This document shows, piece by piece, positions 54,685-64,000 of a stretch of DNA of 64,000 nucleotides. The notes beneath the pieces are model-generated. The model was not told the origin of the DNA, did no database searches, and saw only the letters and a list, made by a program, of their open reading frames with translations. The stretch's first letter is position 1; the number at the start of each line of letters is the position of its first letter. Source of the stretch: Furfurilactobacillus rossiae DSM 15814 (GTDB lineage: Bacteria > Bacillota > Bacilli > Lactobacillales > Lactobacillaceae); contig NZ_AUAW01000014.1 of the NCBI RefSeq assembly GCF_000428925.1, positions 1 through 64,000 on the forward strand, read 5' to 3'. Position numbers and translations under genes: made by a program.

Positions 54685-55371
54685 CTAGCGAGCTTGAAGC
54701 ACTTCAGGACCGTCCGGGCGACCAACAATAACGGTGTTAACCGTATCCAAAAACAATCCTTGCTCAACCACACCAACCATTTGAATTAGCTCGTTAGCTA
54801 GTTCGTGAGGATGATCGATTTCACCAAGGTGAAGGTCAACAACATAGTTCTTGGAATCGGTTAAAACGTGCTGACCATCGCGCATCCGGACTTCTGGTTT
54901 GTAACCCTTGGCCGCCAATTTTTTAACAACTTGTGAAGAACCATAAGGAATGACTTCAAGCGGTAAGGGGAAGCTACCAAGCTGATGCGAAAGTTTACTT
55001 TCGTCAACAATCCACATATTTTTTGTGGAGTTAGTGGCCACGATCTTTTCCCAAAGGTGCGCAGCGCCACCACCCTTGATTCCCTGAAAGTCATCACTGA
55101 TTTCGTCGGCACCGTCGATGGTTAGGTCAATGTGGTCAACGTCATCAATGCCCTTAACGGGGATACCAAGGGAACGGGCTTGTTCCCGAGTGCGGTCAGA
55201 TGTTGGCACGCCAACAACGTTTAGACCTTCTTCTTTCACACGTTTGCCAAGTGCATCAACCATGTATTTTACGGTTGAACCAGTTCCTAAACCGACAACC
55301 ATGCCGTCTTCGATAAAGTCGACAGCACGTTGACCAACTTGTTGCTTCAATTCGTCTTGTGTCATTGCCAT
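54685..55371 (-). CDS. rpiA: Ribose-5-phosphate isomerase A
   Basis: A 228-residue isomerase interconverting ribose 5-phosphate and ribulose 5-phosphate. The phosphate loop GLGTGSTV is at about residues 27-34. The catalytic region [10 protein letters not shown] (about 82-91) and [14 protein letters not shown] (about 97-110) follow. Full family length. GGAG precedes the ATG. It follows the small GNAT gene in the same direction (15 nt gap). It works with transketolase in the same pathway. Confidence 0.96.
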   Translation of the reverse strand: MAMTQDELKQQVGQRAVDFIEDGMVVGLGTGSTVKYMVDALGKRVKEEGLNVVGVPTSDRTREQARSLGIPVKGIDDVDHIDLTIDGADEISDDFQGIKGGGAAHLWEKIVATNSTKNMWIVDESKLSHQLGSFPLPLEVIPYGSSQVVKKLAAKGYKPEVRMRDGQHVLTDSKNYVVDLHLGEIDHPHELANELIQMVGVVEQGLFLDTVNTVIVGRPDGPEVLQAR

Positions 55372-55386
55372 GATGTAATTTACTCC

Positions 55387-55659
55387 TCAATGATGTTGGT
55401 ATTTTTTAACAGCTGGATCCGTAGCAAAAATGTGGCGGGCAAATGGATCTAACGGGAGAAGGTCGACGTGGGCGGCGTCCGCTAATTCAATGACAGCATC
55501 GAATAGTGACCGTGCCACTAACCGCTTATTGGGACGGTCACTGACCCAAATATGTTCCATTAACCAAGTTTGATCATTCACGACTGGAAATGTGATTTCG
55601 GCCTGGAGCTGGTCTTGGTCGGTTAAAAAAAGGCGTTGTCCTTCGCGTTGAAAATCCAT
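55387..55659 (-). CDS. Small GNAT-like acetyltransferase (YjdJ/YidJ type)
   Basis: A 90-residue single-domain protein of the short N-acetyltransferase type. AEITFPVVNDQTWLMEHIWV is followed by KRLVARSLFDAVIELA in place of the acetyl-CoA loop and by LLPLDPFARHIFATDP near the end. The family keeps only the core of the GNAT fold. ATG 55659 with AAAGGA 8 nt upstream. Likely cotranscribed with rpiA. Confidence 0.82.
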   Translation of the reverse strand: MDFQREGQRLFLTDQDQLQAEITFPVVNDQTWLMEHIWVSDRPNKRLVARSLFDAVIELADAAHVDLLPLDPFARHIFATDPAVKKYQHH

Positions 55660-55775
55660 TAGCGTTCCTTTCATTACGGTTGCTGTGTTCCCTTAATATC
55701 CTATCATAATTCAAGTGAGGGTGGGTCCAAACTAACTGTCAGTTTCGAATGCTATTAATGTGCACACGCTTCCAT

Positions 55776-55781
55776 TATAAT
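55776..55781 (+). promoter_or_regulatory. -10 of the dut gene
   Basis: A perfect TATAAT, 75 nt before the dut start; the -35 is weak. Confidence 0.4.
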
Positions 55782-55855
55782 AGGTAACATGGTGCCAAGT
55801 TTTGAACATTTGTGTTCGGAAGCTTGGTCAAGTCGAAGAAAGCGAGTGATGAATA

Positions 55856-56398
55856 ATGGCAAGAGACCGTGGCTTTGAAGTAGTTAAACGGTTGGTCGGC
55901 ACGAAAGTAACGTTGCCGGAACGACAAACAAAATATGCGGCTGGTTACGACCTAGCAGCGTCAGAGGACTTTACGTTACCATCCATTTGGCGGCGTAACT
56001 TTTTGAAAGTACTGTGGCACTTGCGGCATAAGGAAACGGTAAGTGACCCATTAATGCAAGCCGCTGATAAAGAATTGAAGCCCTATTTAGTGCCCACTGG
56101 CGTGAAGGCTTATATGCGCTATAACGAAGTGTTGATGTTGGTCAATCGCTCATCTGGACCGCTAAAACGCCGTCTTATTTTACCAAACGGGGTTGGTGTC
56201 ATTGATGCGGATTACTATTCAAACGATAGCAATGATGGCGAGATCTTTGTTCAGTTGGTTAATTACGGTCTACGTGATGTTCAAATTAAAAAAGGTGATC
56301 GCATCGCTCAAGGCATCTTTGTGAATTATCTGACCGTTGACAATGAAACAACACCAGATACAGAACGCGACGGTGGATTTGGTTCATCTGGCCAGTAA
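55856..56398 (+). CDS. dut: dUTP diphosphatase with an insert after motif I
   Basis: A 180-residue trimeric dUTPase that hydrolyses dUTP to dUMP. All five motifs are present: AGYDLA (29-34), NRSSG (97-101), GVIDADYYSND (114-124), GDRIAQGIF (147-155) and RDGGFGSSG (171-179). About 25 residues (SIWRRNFLKVLWHLRHKETV) stand between motifs I and II that shorter dUTPases lack. The start at 55856 lies after GCGAGTGATG. Confidence 0.93.
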   Translation: MARDRGFEVVKRLVGTKVTLPERQTKYAAGYDLAASEDFTLPSIWRRNFLKVLWHLRHKETVSDPLMQAADKELKPYLVPTGVKAYMRYNEVLMLVNRSSGPLKRRLILPNGVGVIDADYYSNDSNDGEIFVQLVNYGLRDVQIKKGDRIAQGIFVNYLTVDNETTPDTERDGGFGSSGQ

Positions 56399-56563
56399 GC
56401 TAATAATCGTTAACGTGGCCAGGCGAATAAATTAAGAAATTATCAAGTGCTGGGCAAACAATGACAGCTGAAAAAACGTATGTTAGACTGTGAACATCGT
56501 TTGGTTAATATTGGTCAAACATCACTGTGATTGACCAACGGCGAAGAGTAAAAGGAGCATAAG

Positions 56564-57931
56564 GTGGCAAAAACTAAAACACAATTTGTTTGTCAAAACT
56601 GTGGATATAATTCACCACGATATTTGGGTCGCTGCCCAAACTGTGGTGAATGGAATACATTGGTTGAAGAGACAATCGCTGATGAAGTTCCCAATCGTAA
56701 GTCGCGGGTAAGTCTTGGCGGCGAAACAGCTAAGGCCGAATTAATCAAGGATGTTAGCCTTGAGGAGGTTCCTCGTGTCAAAACCAGTTTAAAGGAATTT
56801 AACCGTGTTCTTGGCGGTGGTGTGGTGCCTGGCTCACTAGTTTTGATTGGTGGTGATCCTGGCATTGGTAAATCAACGTTATTGACGCAGGTTTCTGGTC
56901 AGCTGGGCAGTAAGGGACGTGTCCTTTACGTGTCTGGTGAAGAAAGTGCCACCCAGATTAAGATGCGTGCTGATCGACTCGGTGTTGGCGGCGACAATTT
57001 TTATCTCTATCCAGAGACAGACATGAGTAATATTCGTGAACAAATCACAACATTAAATCCAGAATTTGTCATCATTGATTCGGTCCAAACCATGCAGGAA
57101 CCAGATATTACCTCAGCAGTCGGATCAGTTTCTCAGATTCGTGAAGTGACGGCCGAGTTAATGCAAATTGCGAAAACAAATCGGATTACGATTTTTATCG
57201 TGGGCCATGTCACTAAGGGTGGCGCTATCGCGGGACCAAAGATTTTGGAACATATGGTGGATACCGTTCTGTACTTTGAAGGCGATTTGCATCACACGTA
57301 CCGGATTCTAAGAGCCGTTAAAAATCGGTTTGGCTCAACTAATGAACTGGGAATTTTTGAGATGCGAGAAGACGGCTTGCGAGAGGTGGCTAACCCGTCT
57401 GAAATCTTCTTAGAAGAACGACTTACAGGTGCTACTGGTTCATCTATCGTGGTATCGATGGAAGGAACCAGGCCAATCTTGGTGGAAGTTCAGGCATTGG
57501 TTACACCTTCAGTTTTTGGGAATGCACAACGGACTGCTCAGGGATTGGATCGTAATCGGGTATCGCTAATTATGGCTGTTTTGGAAAAACGGGCTAACTT
57601 GATGTTGCAAAATCAAGACGCTTATTTAAAAGCGGCTGGTGGTGTGAAGCTCGATGAGCCAGCCATTGACCTGGCAATTGCTGTGGCGATCGCGTCAAGT
57701 TATCGTGATAAGGAGACGAATCCGAGTGATAGTTTTGTGGGCGAAGTTGGCCTGACCGGTGAAATTCGGCGTGTTAACCGGATTGAACAGCGGGTTGCTG
57801 AGGCACAGAAGCTGGGGTTCAAACGAATTTATATACCAAAGAATAATCTTCAGGGATGGACGCCGCCAACTGATATTGAAGTGATTGGTGTGACAACGAT
57901 CAGTCAAGCACTAAAACTAGCCTTGGCTTAA
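56564..57931 (+). CDS. radA: DNA repair protein RadA
   Basis: A 455-residue RecA-like repair helicase. The N-terminal C4 zinc finger has Cys 10, 13, 24 and 27. Walker [11 protein letters not shown] is at 96-105, the RadA-specific KNRFG at 253-257, and the C-terminal domain is Lon-protease-like. It helps branch migration in recombination. It starts at GTG 56564 with AAAGGAG 7 nt upstream. First gene of the conserved radA-yacL-gltX order. Confidence 0.97.
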   Translation: MAKTKTQFVCQNCGYNSPRYLGRCPNCGEWNTLVEETIADEVPNRKSRVSLGGETAKAELIKDVSLEEVPRVKTSLKEFNRVLGGGVVPGSLVLIGGDPGIGKSTLLTQVSGQLGSKGRVLYVSGEESATQIKMRADRLGVGGDNFYLYPETDMSNIREQITTLNPEFVIIDSVQTMQEPDITSAVGSVSQIREVTAELMQIAKTNRITIFIVGHVTKGGAIAGPKILEHMVDTVLYFEGDLHHTYRILRAVKNRFGSTNELGIFEMREDGLREVANPSEIFLEERLTGATGSSIVVSMEGTRPILVEVQALVTPSVFGNAQRTAQGLDRNRVSLIMAVLEKRANLMLQNQDAYLKAAGGVKLDEPAIDLAIAVAIASSYRDKETNPSDSFVGEVGLTGEIRRVNRIEQRVAEAQKLGFKRIYIPKNNLQGWTPPTDIEVIGVTTISQALKLALA

Positions 57932-57985
57932 CATTACAAGAACTCTTATGGATTTAATAACGACATTGAAAGGAGGTGAAGATAG

Positions 57986-59290
57986 ATGAAAATGACGAAA
58001 AGACTCGTGATTCAATTGTTATTTGTGATTGGTGGTGTCGGCTTAGGCTTCAGATTTTTCCCAGTTCTGTGGGAAGTAACTGGTCTTGCCCAAAATCACA
58101 TTATCAATAACTTTTTGACCAACGCCGTACTTGGTGCAATTATTCTGTATTTTCTTTCGTTCTTGTTGGTCGGGTACCTTGAAAAACTTGTTAATCGCTT
58201 AGAAAAGTATCTGGCTAAGCAAAGTCCGATTTACATTCTGTTTGGTAGTTTAGGCATTATCGTCGGCTTGGTATTTGCCATCCTGATTTCGACGGTGTTC
58301 TTCCGGACCAGCTGGTTTGTCACCAACACCTTGATTCCGGTTGTCTTAATGCTGTTAATGGGCTACCTCGGTTTTCGAATTGGGACTACACGAACGGATG
58401 AATGGCGGCGATTATTCGCACTCGGTTTTCGTCGTAATAAACGCACATCGGATACTGGTGAAATTTTGGACGAAAGTGAACCCAATTTCCACCACTATAA
58501 AATTTTGGACACCAACATCCTGATTGATGGCCGGATTTACGACATCATTAAGACCGGATTCCTTGAAGGCACGTTACTAGTCCCGAACTTTGTACTGCAT
58601 GAATTGCAATACATTGCTGATTCTAGTGACAGCATCAAGCGTGTGCGTGGACGTCGAGGCTTGGACATTTTGAATAAATTGCAAAGTGAAAAACTCATGC
58701 CGATTGAAATGTACGAAGGTGACTTTGAAGATATTCCTGAAGTGGACGATAAGCTGATTGAACTGGCTAAGCAGTTACAGGCAGTTGTTGTTACCAATGA
58801 CTACAACCTAAACAAGGTCAGTCAGTTCCAAAATGTTCAGATTATGAATATTAATGCCTTAGCTAAGTCGCTTAAGCCACGGGTAATTCCGGGTGAACTG
58901 CTAAACGTTATGGTGGTTAAAAATGGGACTGAGCGCCAACAAGGGGTTGCGTATCTGGATGACGGCACGATGGTCGTTGTCGAAGATGGACGTTACTTTA
59001 TTAACGACCACATTGATGTGACTGTAACGAGTGCCTTGCAAACAGATGCTGGTCGAATGATTTTTGCAAAACCAACGCATTCGACGCGTGGTATTAGTGA
59101 TAAAGCGACAAGTGGCAATAATCAGGCAACCAGCGAGAGCAGTTCTACACAATCGCAGACTGCCGCAAGTAATTCTGCAAAAGCTTCGGCAAGTTCCAGT
59201 ACTGTTGACAACACCGTTGATCGGACGGTTCACGACACTAAGACACCTGCCAAAAAGAATCATAGAACAGCTAAGAAACGGAAAAACTAG
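57986..59290 (+). CDS. PIN/TRAM-domain membrane protein (YacL type) with long tail
   Basis: A 434-residue protein. Four membrane helices lie in residues 1-130. The PIN nuclease domain (about 172-290) starts KILDTNILIDGRI and has conserved Asp in VTNDYN. The TRAM RNA-binding domain covers about 302-362. A Ser/Thr/Ala-rich basic tail (363-434) ending KKRKN is longer than in typical YacL proteins. The catalytic Asp set suggests an RNase; the biological target is not known. AAAGGAGGTGA is a very strong ribosome site. Confidence 0.92.
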   Translation: MKMTKRLVIQLLFVIGGVGLGFRFFPVLWEVTGLAQNHIINNFLTNAVLGAIILYFLSFLLVGYLEKLVNRLEKYLAKQSPIYILFGSLGIIVGLVFAILISTVFFRTSWFVTNTLIPVVLMLLMGYLGFRIGTTRTDEWRRLFALGFRRNKRTSDTGEILDESEPNFHHYKILDTNILIDGRIYDIIKTGFLEGTLLVPNFVLHELQYIADSSDSIKRVRGRRGLDILNKLQSEKLMPIEMYEGDFEDIPEVDDKLIELAKQLQAVVVTNDYNLNKVSQFQNVQIMNINALAKSLKPRVIPGELLNVMVVKNGTERQQGVAYLDDGTMVVVEDGRYFINDHIDVTVTSALQTDAGRMIFAKPTHSTRGISDKATSGNNQATSESSSTQSQTAASNSAKASASSSTVDNTVDRTVHDTKTPAKKNHRTAKKRKN

Positions 59291-59326
59291 GTATACTGAT
59301 TGTCAGTTAATTAGACTGTGAAAAGG

Positions 59327-59365
59327 AAAGTGACTAAACGTTTAACAACGTGGGGTCACTTTTTT
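59327..59365 (+). terminator. Terminator after the yacL-type gene
   Basis: AAAGTGAC with GTCACTTT, inner AACGT/ACGT pairing, then T. It uncouples gltX from radA-yacL. Confidence 0.8.
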
Positions 59366-59499
59366 AGTTTGACAAACGAAATATGGGAAGACAGGTTTCC
59401 ACGAAGCATCATAAAATGAAAGAATTTGAAAGTTTGATGCTAAAACGGTAACATTAACCTAAGACACATCAATTTTTTATATAGAAAGAGGCGCTGATT

Positions 59500-60987
59500 T
59501 TGGCCAAGAACAAAATTCGGGTGCGTTACGCACCGTCACCAACTGGACATTTGCACATTGGTAATGCCCGTACCGCGCTATTTAATTATTTATTTGCACG
59601 GCACAATAAAGGAACGTTTGTGATTCGGATTGAAGATACGGATACCAAACGGAACGTGGCTGACGGTGAAAAAAGTCAGTTGGACAATCTAAAATGGTTG
59701 GGAATTGACTGGGATGAAGGTCCCGACAAGCCCGGGGATTTCGGTCCATATCGTCAATCCGAGCGGAAGGATATCTATGTTAAGCTGATTCAAGATTTAT
59801 TGGATCGTGGCTTGGCCTACAAGTCTTACCGAACGGAAGCTGAACTAACTGCTGACCGTGAAAAACAAAAGGCTAACAAAGAAGCACCTCACTATGTGTA
59901 CGAATATGAAGGCATGAGTGACGATGAAATCAAGGCTGCTCAGGCAAAAGCTGAAGCGGCTGGCTTAGAACCTGTTGTTCGTTTCCGTGTTCCTAAGAAC
60001 CGCGAGTACGGTTGGGATGATATTGTTAAGGGCAAGATTTCGATTAACTCAGATACCATCGGTGGCGACTGGGTCATTCAAAAACGTGATGGCATGCCAA
60101 CTTACAACTTCGCTGTTGTTGTCGACGACCACATGATGGAAATCAGTCACGTCTTGCGTGGGGATGACCATATCGCCAATACGCCTAAGCAATTGATGAT
60201 TTATGAAGCCTTTGGCTGGGAAGCACCAATTTTTGGTCACATGACTTTGATTATCAACACCGAAACAGGTAAGAAACTGTCCAAACGTGATGAAACGGTG
60301 CTTCAATTTATTGAACAATACCGTGAGCTTGGCTACTTACCAGACGCCATGTTGAACTTCATCACCTTATTGGGATGGTCACCAGTTGGTGAGGATGAAA
60401 TCTTCTCTCGTCAAGATCTGATTAAGATGTTTGACGAAAAACGGTTGTCCAAGTCACCAGCCAAGTTTGATGGTAAGAAGTTGGAATGGATCAACAACCA
60501 GTACGTGAAGGCAGCTCCAGAAGACGAGATTTTCGACAGCAGTTTGAAAGAACTGATCAACGCTGGGTTAGTTGAAAAGGATCCTAACCAATTACATTTG
60601 GAATGGGTACGTAAGCTGGTTAGCCTGTACAAACAACAAATGTCATACACCGCTCAAATTGTTGAAATGAGTAAAGACGTGTTCTTCCAAGAACCTGCTC
60701 AAATTAATGATGAAGCCAAAGCTGAATTGGCAGCCGAAACGGCGAAGACGGTGTTGACAGAATTTGTTAACCGAGCAGAAAAATTGCCAGTCTTTGATGC
60801 TTACCAAATTCAAAAAACGATTAAGTCAATTCAAAAAGATACCAAAATTCGTGGGCGCGCACTTTACATGCCACTTCGAATTGCCGCTACGCATGAAATG
60901 CACGGACCACAATTACCTGAATCAATGGAATTGTTGGGCCGCAAAGCAACGTTACGGAATATTCAAGCCACAATCGAAACACTTTAA
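59500..60987 (+). CDS. gltX: Glutamyl-tRNA synthetase
   Basis: A 495-residue class I synthetase that charges tRNA-Glu (and tRNA-Gln in organisms using the amidotransferase route). The HIGH-type motif is in GHLHIGNAR (about 16-24) and the KLSKR motif is at 258-263. The anticodon-binding domain fills the C-terminal third. The start is TTG 59500 with AGAGG 7 nt upstream. A terminator and structured repeat copy 5 separate it from cysS. Confidence 0.97.
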   Translation: MAKNKIRVRYAPSPTGHLHIGNARTALFNYLFARHNKGTFVIRIEDTDTKRNVADGEKSQLDNLKWLGIDWDEGPDKPGDFGPYRQSERKDIYVKLIQDLLDRGLAYKSYRTEAELTADREKQKANKEAPHYVYEYEGMSDDEIKAAQAKAEAAGLEPVVRFRVPKNREYGWDDIVKGKISINSDTIGGDWVIQKRDGMPTYNFAVVVDDHMMEISHVLRGDDHIANTPKQLMIYEAFGWEAPIFGHMTLIINTETGKKLSKRDETVLQFIEQYRELGYLPDAMLNFITLLGWSPVGEDEIFSRQDLIKMFDEKRLSKSPAKFDGKKLEWINNQYVKAAPEDEIFDSSLKELINAGLVEKDPNQLHLEWVRKLVSLYKQQMSYTAQIVEMSKDVFFQEPAQINDEAKAELAAETAKTVLTEFVNRAEKLPVFDAYQIQKTIKSIQKDTKIRGRALYMPLRIAATHEMHGPQLPESMELLGRKATLRNIQATIETL

Positions 60988-60990
60988 TTC

Positions 60991-61034
60991 AAAATGCCAT
61001 CATGCGTGCAGTTTGCCGTATGGTGGCATTTTTT
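60991..61034 (+). terminator. Terminator of gltX
   Basis: AAAATGCCAtCAT pairs with ATGgTGGCATTTT and is followed by T. Structured repeat copy 5 starts about 20 nt later. Confidence 0.85.
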
Positions 61035-61054
61035 GTGTTTTCTCTCGCCGCCTA

Positions 61055-61506
61055 CGGTTGTCAACAGTGGAACGCCGCCGTGGGACCGGTTCAAGCCGGA
61101 AGTACACCGTCTTTCACCTCGCCGTCAAGCCTCGTGGAACCCCGAGTCTTGACGCCAGTCCGTGGTGTAAATTCGAGAAAAAGCACTCAAATTAACACCA
61201 CTTTCACGGCTTGGTTCCACTGTTGACGCCCTCCGACTAATATTCATAGTGATTGCCAGAATGCGGTGTTTCTTGGTTGATTTGCATAGCTTTGAAATGA
61301 GTGCTGATGTGATGCTGTTATATGAGTGAAGATGACTGGAGACATAGTTCCGTGTCGACACCACTTAATGGCATGGGGTTGGCCATTTAGTGGTATGGGA
61401 CGAGTTATGAGATGTGGTTTTCAGCTCATAATCGAGGTAGAAGACTTCGATTTTCAGAAGGCTGAGACCGGTCCCCAAGGAACGGCGTCTCCAGTCAGCG
61501 GAACGG
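61055..61506 (+). repeat. Large structured repeat, copy 5 (full form)
   Basis: 452 nt. The left module is closed by a perfect 14-bp stem, GTCAACAGTGGAAC (61060-61073) with GTTCCACTGTTGAC (61214-61227). Inside are GTCAAG/CTTGAC and GTGGTGT/ACACCAC. The right module is closed by a perfect 10-bp stem, GACTGGAGAC (61334-61343) with GTCTCCAGTC (61487-61496). Inside are ACCACT/AGTGGT, ATGGC/GCCAT and the hairpin TTATGAG/CTCATAA. The 5' GGGACCGGTTCAAGCC faces GGCTGAGACCGGTCCC near the 3' end. It lies between gltX and cysS. Confidence 0.88.
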
Positions 61507-61562
61507 ACAGATTAAACACTAACCACGGTGAATTACGGTAATCGCGTTAACAACCTAAACTA

Positions 61563-61571
61563 TGGTAAAAT
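61563..61571 (+). promoter_or_regulatory. Extended -10 of cysS
   Basis: TG-g-TAAAAT, 37 nt before the cysS start and just after structured repeat copy 5. No T-box features (no AGGGTGG) lie in the leader. Confidence 0.5.
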
Positions 61572-61608
61572 CACTATAACTTAATCTTTCGAGAAGGGGA
61601 GCGTTACC

Positions 61609-63024
61609 GTGATTCAGATTTTTAATACACTTACGCGGCAAAAAGAAGACTTTATTCCGTTGCATAAAGGCCAGGTCAACATGTACGTCTGTGGCCCAAC
61701 CGTGTATAACTACATTCATATCGGTAATGCACGCTCGGTTGTAGCGTTTGATACCATTCGGCGGTATTTTGAATACAAGGGTTACCAAGTGAAATATGTC
61801 TCGAACTTCACGGATGTGGACGATAAGATGATTAATGAAGCGGCTAAAGAGGGCATTACCGTGCCAGAATTGGGTAATCGTTTCATCAATGCTTATTTTG
61901 AGGACACAAAGCCGTTGAACGTTGAGCGGGCAACTCTTAATCCACGGGCGACAGAAAACATTTCAGACATTGTCGATTTTGTCGCAGACCTGGTAGATAA
62001 GGGGTTTGCTTACGAGTCTGCTGGTGATGTGTATTATCGAGCACGTAAGTTTCCTAACTACACGCAACTCGTTCACGAATCGTTAGATGATTTGGAGAAC
62101 GGCGCTAGTGACCGTGTTGACGACGGTGATAATGCAAAAAAAGAAGATCCAATTGATTTTGCATTATGGAAGGCAGCTAAGCCAGGCGAAATTTCATGGC
62201 AGTCACCATGGGGCCTGGGGCGACCAGGCTGGCATATTGAGTGTTCAGTAATGTCGACCAAGTATTTAGGCGATACATTCGATATTCATGGTGGTGGTCA
62301 AGATCTGATTTTTCCGCATCACACCAATGAAATTGCTCAAAGTGAGGCACACACTGGCAAGAAGTTTGCCCGCTACTGGATGCATAACGGTTTTGTCACT
62401 GTTGGTGACGAAAACGAAAAAATGAGTAAGTCACTGGGAAACTTTGTGACCTTGCATGAAATGAATCAACGTGAAGATCCACAGGCTGTGCGGTTCTTTA
62501 TGGCGACAACTCAGTATCGCCGACCAATTCAATACACCAGTGGCAACTTACAAGACGCCAAGAATAACCTGGCTCGTTTGCAAACGACATTTAATAATTT
62601 GAATTATCGAATGAGCGATGCCAAGGACGGCCAGGATGAAGCGATTGAGGCACAAGCTAAACAGCAGCAAGTTGCTTTTGAAACCGCAATGGACGACGAT
62701 TTTAACGTTCAAAACGGAATTGCGGCCGTGTACGAATTAGCCAAGTTAATCAACGTTTATCTTAATGAAAGTACCGTTGCTGAAACGACACTTGTTAATC
62801 TTAAAACATTGCTATCGACACTGTTGTCAGTGTTTGGTATTGAACTGACGGATGAAGAGACTGCCGATGAGGAAATTCAAGCACTGATTGACGAACGTTT
62901 GGCCGCACGGAAAAATAAGGACTTCCAACGTAGTGATGATATCCGTGATGAACTAAAAGCTCGCGGTATTATTCTTGAAGATACTCCCCAAGGAACACGT
63001 TGGCGGAAGGAAACAAATGACTGA
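61609..63024 (+). CDS. cysS: Cysteinyl-tRNA synthetase
   Basis: A 471-residue class I synthetase. Zinc ligand Cys 28 (YVCGPTVYN), the HIGN motif at about 37-40, further zinc ligands in WHIECSVMS and HHTNEIAQ, and KMSKS at 271-275. It charges tRNA-Cys. It starts at GTG 61609 with AGGGGAG upstream. It overlaps mrnC by 8 nt, so cysS-mrnC-rlmB form one operon. Confidence 0.97.
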   Translation: MIQIFNTLTRQKEDFIPLHKGQVNMYVCGPTVYNYIHIGNARSVVAFDTIRRYFEYKGYQVKYVSNFTDVDDKMINEAAKEGITVPELGNRFINAYFEDTKPLNVERATLNPRATENISDIVDFVADLVDKGFAYESAGDVYYRARKFPNYTQLVHESLDDLENGASDRVDDGDNAKKEDPIDFALWKAAKPGEISWQSPWGLGRPGWHIECSVMSTKYLGDTFDIHGGGQDLIFPHHTNEIAQSEAHTGKKFARYWMHNGFVTVGDENEKMSKSLGNFVTLHEMNQREDPQAVRFFMATTQYRRPIQYTSGNLQDAKNNLARLQTTFNNLNYRMSDAKDGQDEAIEAQAKQQQVAFETAMDDDFNVQNGIAAVYELAKLINVYLNESTVAETTLVNLKTLLSTLLSVFGIELTDEETADEEIQALIDERLAARKNKDFQRSDDIRDELKARGIILEDTPQGTRWRKETND

Positions 63025-63427
63025 AGCAGTTAATTATCGAGAATTAAATGGAATGACATTAGCTTATTTAGGTGATGCAGTGTATGAAGTATACATTCGT
63101 CAACACTTGATTGAGCAAGGTTACACGGTGCCGACAAAGTTACATCATCATGCAACGCACTTTGTTTCGGCCAAGGCACAAGCTGCATTGATCAAATTGA
63201 TGCAACTGGATGAGATATTAACGGAAGAGGAAACGACAATGTTTAAGCATGGTCGTAACGCGACCACTCATCACAGTGCAAAGAATACTAATATTGTGAC
63301 GTATCGAATTTCGACTGGTTTTGAAGCTATCTTTGGCTATCTTAAGCTCACTGCTCAGCAGGAACGCACGGATTGGTTAGCTCAGTGGTGCATTGATCAA
63401 GTTGAGTCGGGAAGAACGGAAGGATAG
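63017..63427 (+). CDS. mrnC: Mini-ribonuclease III
   Basis: A 136-residue RNase III-like enzyme without the double-strand RNA-binding domain. The catalytic motif YLGDAVYE has Asp 20, and the second acidic site region is near the C-terminal helix. It matures 23S rRNA ends in Firmicutes. ATG 63017 lies inside the end of cysS with GGAAGGAAA as ribosome site. The gene order cysS-mrnC-rlmB is conserved. Confidence 0.95.
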   Translation: MTEAVNYRELNGMTLAYLGDAVYEVYIRQHLIEQGYTVPTKLHHHATHFVSAKAQAALIKLMQLDEILTEEETTMFKHGRNATTHHSAKNTNIVTYRISTGFEAIFGYLKLTAQQERTDWLAQWCIDQVESGRTEG

Positions 63428-63431
63428 GAAT

Positions 63432-64000
63432 ATGGCAGAAAAACAGCAACGAAACGGTCAACGCAATGATCGGTTTAACGATCACAAGTCGCGTCCTCAA
63501 CGCCGCAAAAATAATGAACATAACGAACGTGACGTTAAGGCGACACAAAAGCCCGATCAAAATGATGATTCGTCGACGGACTTTATTATCGGCCGACACC
63601 CAGTCGAGGCGGCTTTGGCTTCTGATCAACAAATTAATAAAGTCTTTATTCAAGAGGGGTTGCGTGCGGATGCAATTCGTAATATTGAATCGCTGGCGAC
63701 AGGGCGACATCTTGTGATGAGTACCGTTCCCAAGAAGAAACTCGACTTTATGACAAATGGTCAAAACCACCAGGGGGTTGTCCTTGCCATTCCACCGTTT
63801 GCCTACGCCAGTGTTGATGATTTATTTGCTAAGGCCGAGCAAGCTCAGGAAGCACCGTTTTTCTTGATTTTGGATTCTATTGAAGATCCACATAACCTGG
63901 GCTCGATTTTACGGACTGCCGATGCAGCGGGTGTTCATGGTATTATTATCCCCAAACGTCGTGCTGTCGGACTAACATCAGTTGTGGCGAAAACGTCTAC
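63432..64000 (+). CDS. rlmB: 23S rRNA 2'-O-methyltransferase RlmB (TrmH family), 5' part
   Basis: The first 189 codons of a SpoU/TrmH-type methyltransferase, running off the window. A basic, Asn/Gln/Arg-rich N-terminal extension (about 1-47) is followed by the substrate-binding domain with IIGRHPVEAALASD (about 52-65). The start of the SPOUT domain then reads LILDSIEDPHNLGSILRTAD. The family methylates a G in the 23S peptidyl-transferase region. AGGATAGGA lies before ATG 63432, 4 nt after mrnC. Confidence 0.93.
   Translation, partial: MAEKQQRNGQRNDRFNDHKSRPQRRKNNEHNERDVKATQKPDQNDDSSTDFIIGRHPVEAALASDQQINKVFIQEGLRADAIRNIESLATGRHLVMSTVPKKKLDFMTNGQNHQGVVLAIPPFAYASVDDLFAKAEQAQEAPFFLILDSIEDPHNLGSILRTADAAGVHGIIIPKRRAVGLTSVVAKTS

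Noticed and set aside
61055-61608. T-box leader ahead of cysS
   Set aside because: No AGGGTGG-type antiterminator sequence or specifier arrangement; the space is filled by structured repeat copy 5.

Overview
The window comes from a lactic acid bacterium of the family Lactobacillaceae. The evidence is the split beta-galactosidase LacL/LacM, an Apf-type LysM surface protein, a DUF4811/MFS pair, Opp and PepF peptide-use genes, and the Firmicutes order radA-yacL-gltX-cysS-mrnC-rlmB. Base composition is moderate, TTG and GTG starts are common, and ribosome binding sites are strong. I cannot fix the genus from sequence alone. No rRNA, tRNA or CRISPR array was seen.

Layout. 1-9.8 kb is accessory: an IS30-type transposase end, a DUF2785 protein, a GNAT, a DJ-1-like protein, a Phd/ParE toxin-antitoxin pair, an orphan Phd-like antitoxin, and a tandem row of five Rgg-type regulators (the fifth broken by three stop codons), ending at hflX. 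10-20.3 kb is the oligopeptide uptake locus: two oppA genes, a 3' scrap of a third oppA, a decayed IS200/IS605 transposase, a frameshifted small secreted-peptide gene, a MazEF pair with a palindromic operator, then oppBCDF. 21-30 kb holds two alpha/beta hydrolases, a MarR/DUF2316 pair, two pepF paralogues (the first frameshifted), a phosphoglycerate-mutase-like phosphatase and a DedA protein. 31-41 kb holds helD, coaA, an MFS exporter, apf, an amino acid permease and transketolase. 41-48.6 kb holds a divergent MerR / MFS-DUF4811 module, an unexplained hairpin-rich gap, lacLM with a cre site, and a CDF metal transporter. 48.7-64 kb is mostly housekeeping: a small unknown protein, csp, a split ThrE-type exporter, an LCP protein, TauE/DUF1634, PAP2, rpiA, dut, radA, yacL, gltX, cysS, mrnC and rlmB (cut by the window end).

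The most unusual feature is a family of five long non-coding repeats (about 260-490 nt) at 20.3, 22.1, 30.4, 34.5 and 61.1 kb. All lie on the + strand, between genes. Their stems are kept while the stem sequences change on both sides. Each has a left and a right folding module, and the 5' GGGACCGGTTCAAGCC segment is nearly complementary to a segment near the 3' end. This looks like a large structured RNA or an RNA-like non-autonomous mobile element, and I could not match it to a family I know.

Functionally, the Opp importer and PepF peptidases serve peptide nutrition. LacLM, RpiA and transketolase serve sugar and pentose metabolism. The many duplicated or decaying genes (rgg, oppA, pepF, IS relics, toxin-antitoxin remnants) show that the first 30 kb is actively rearranging.
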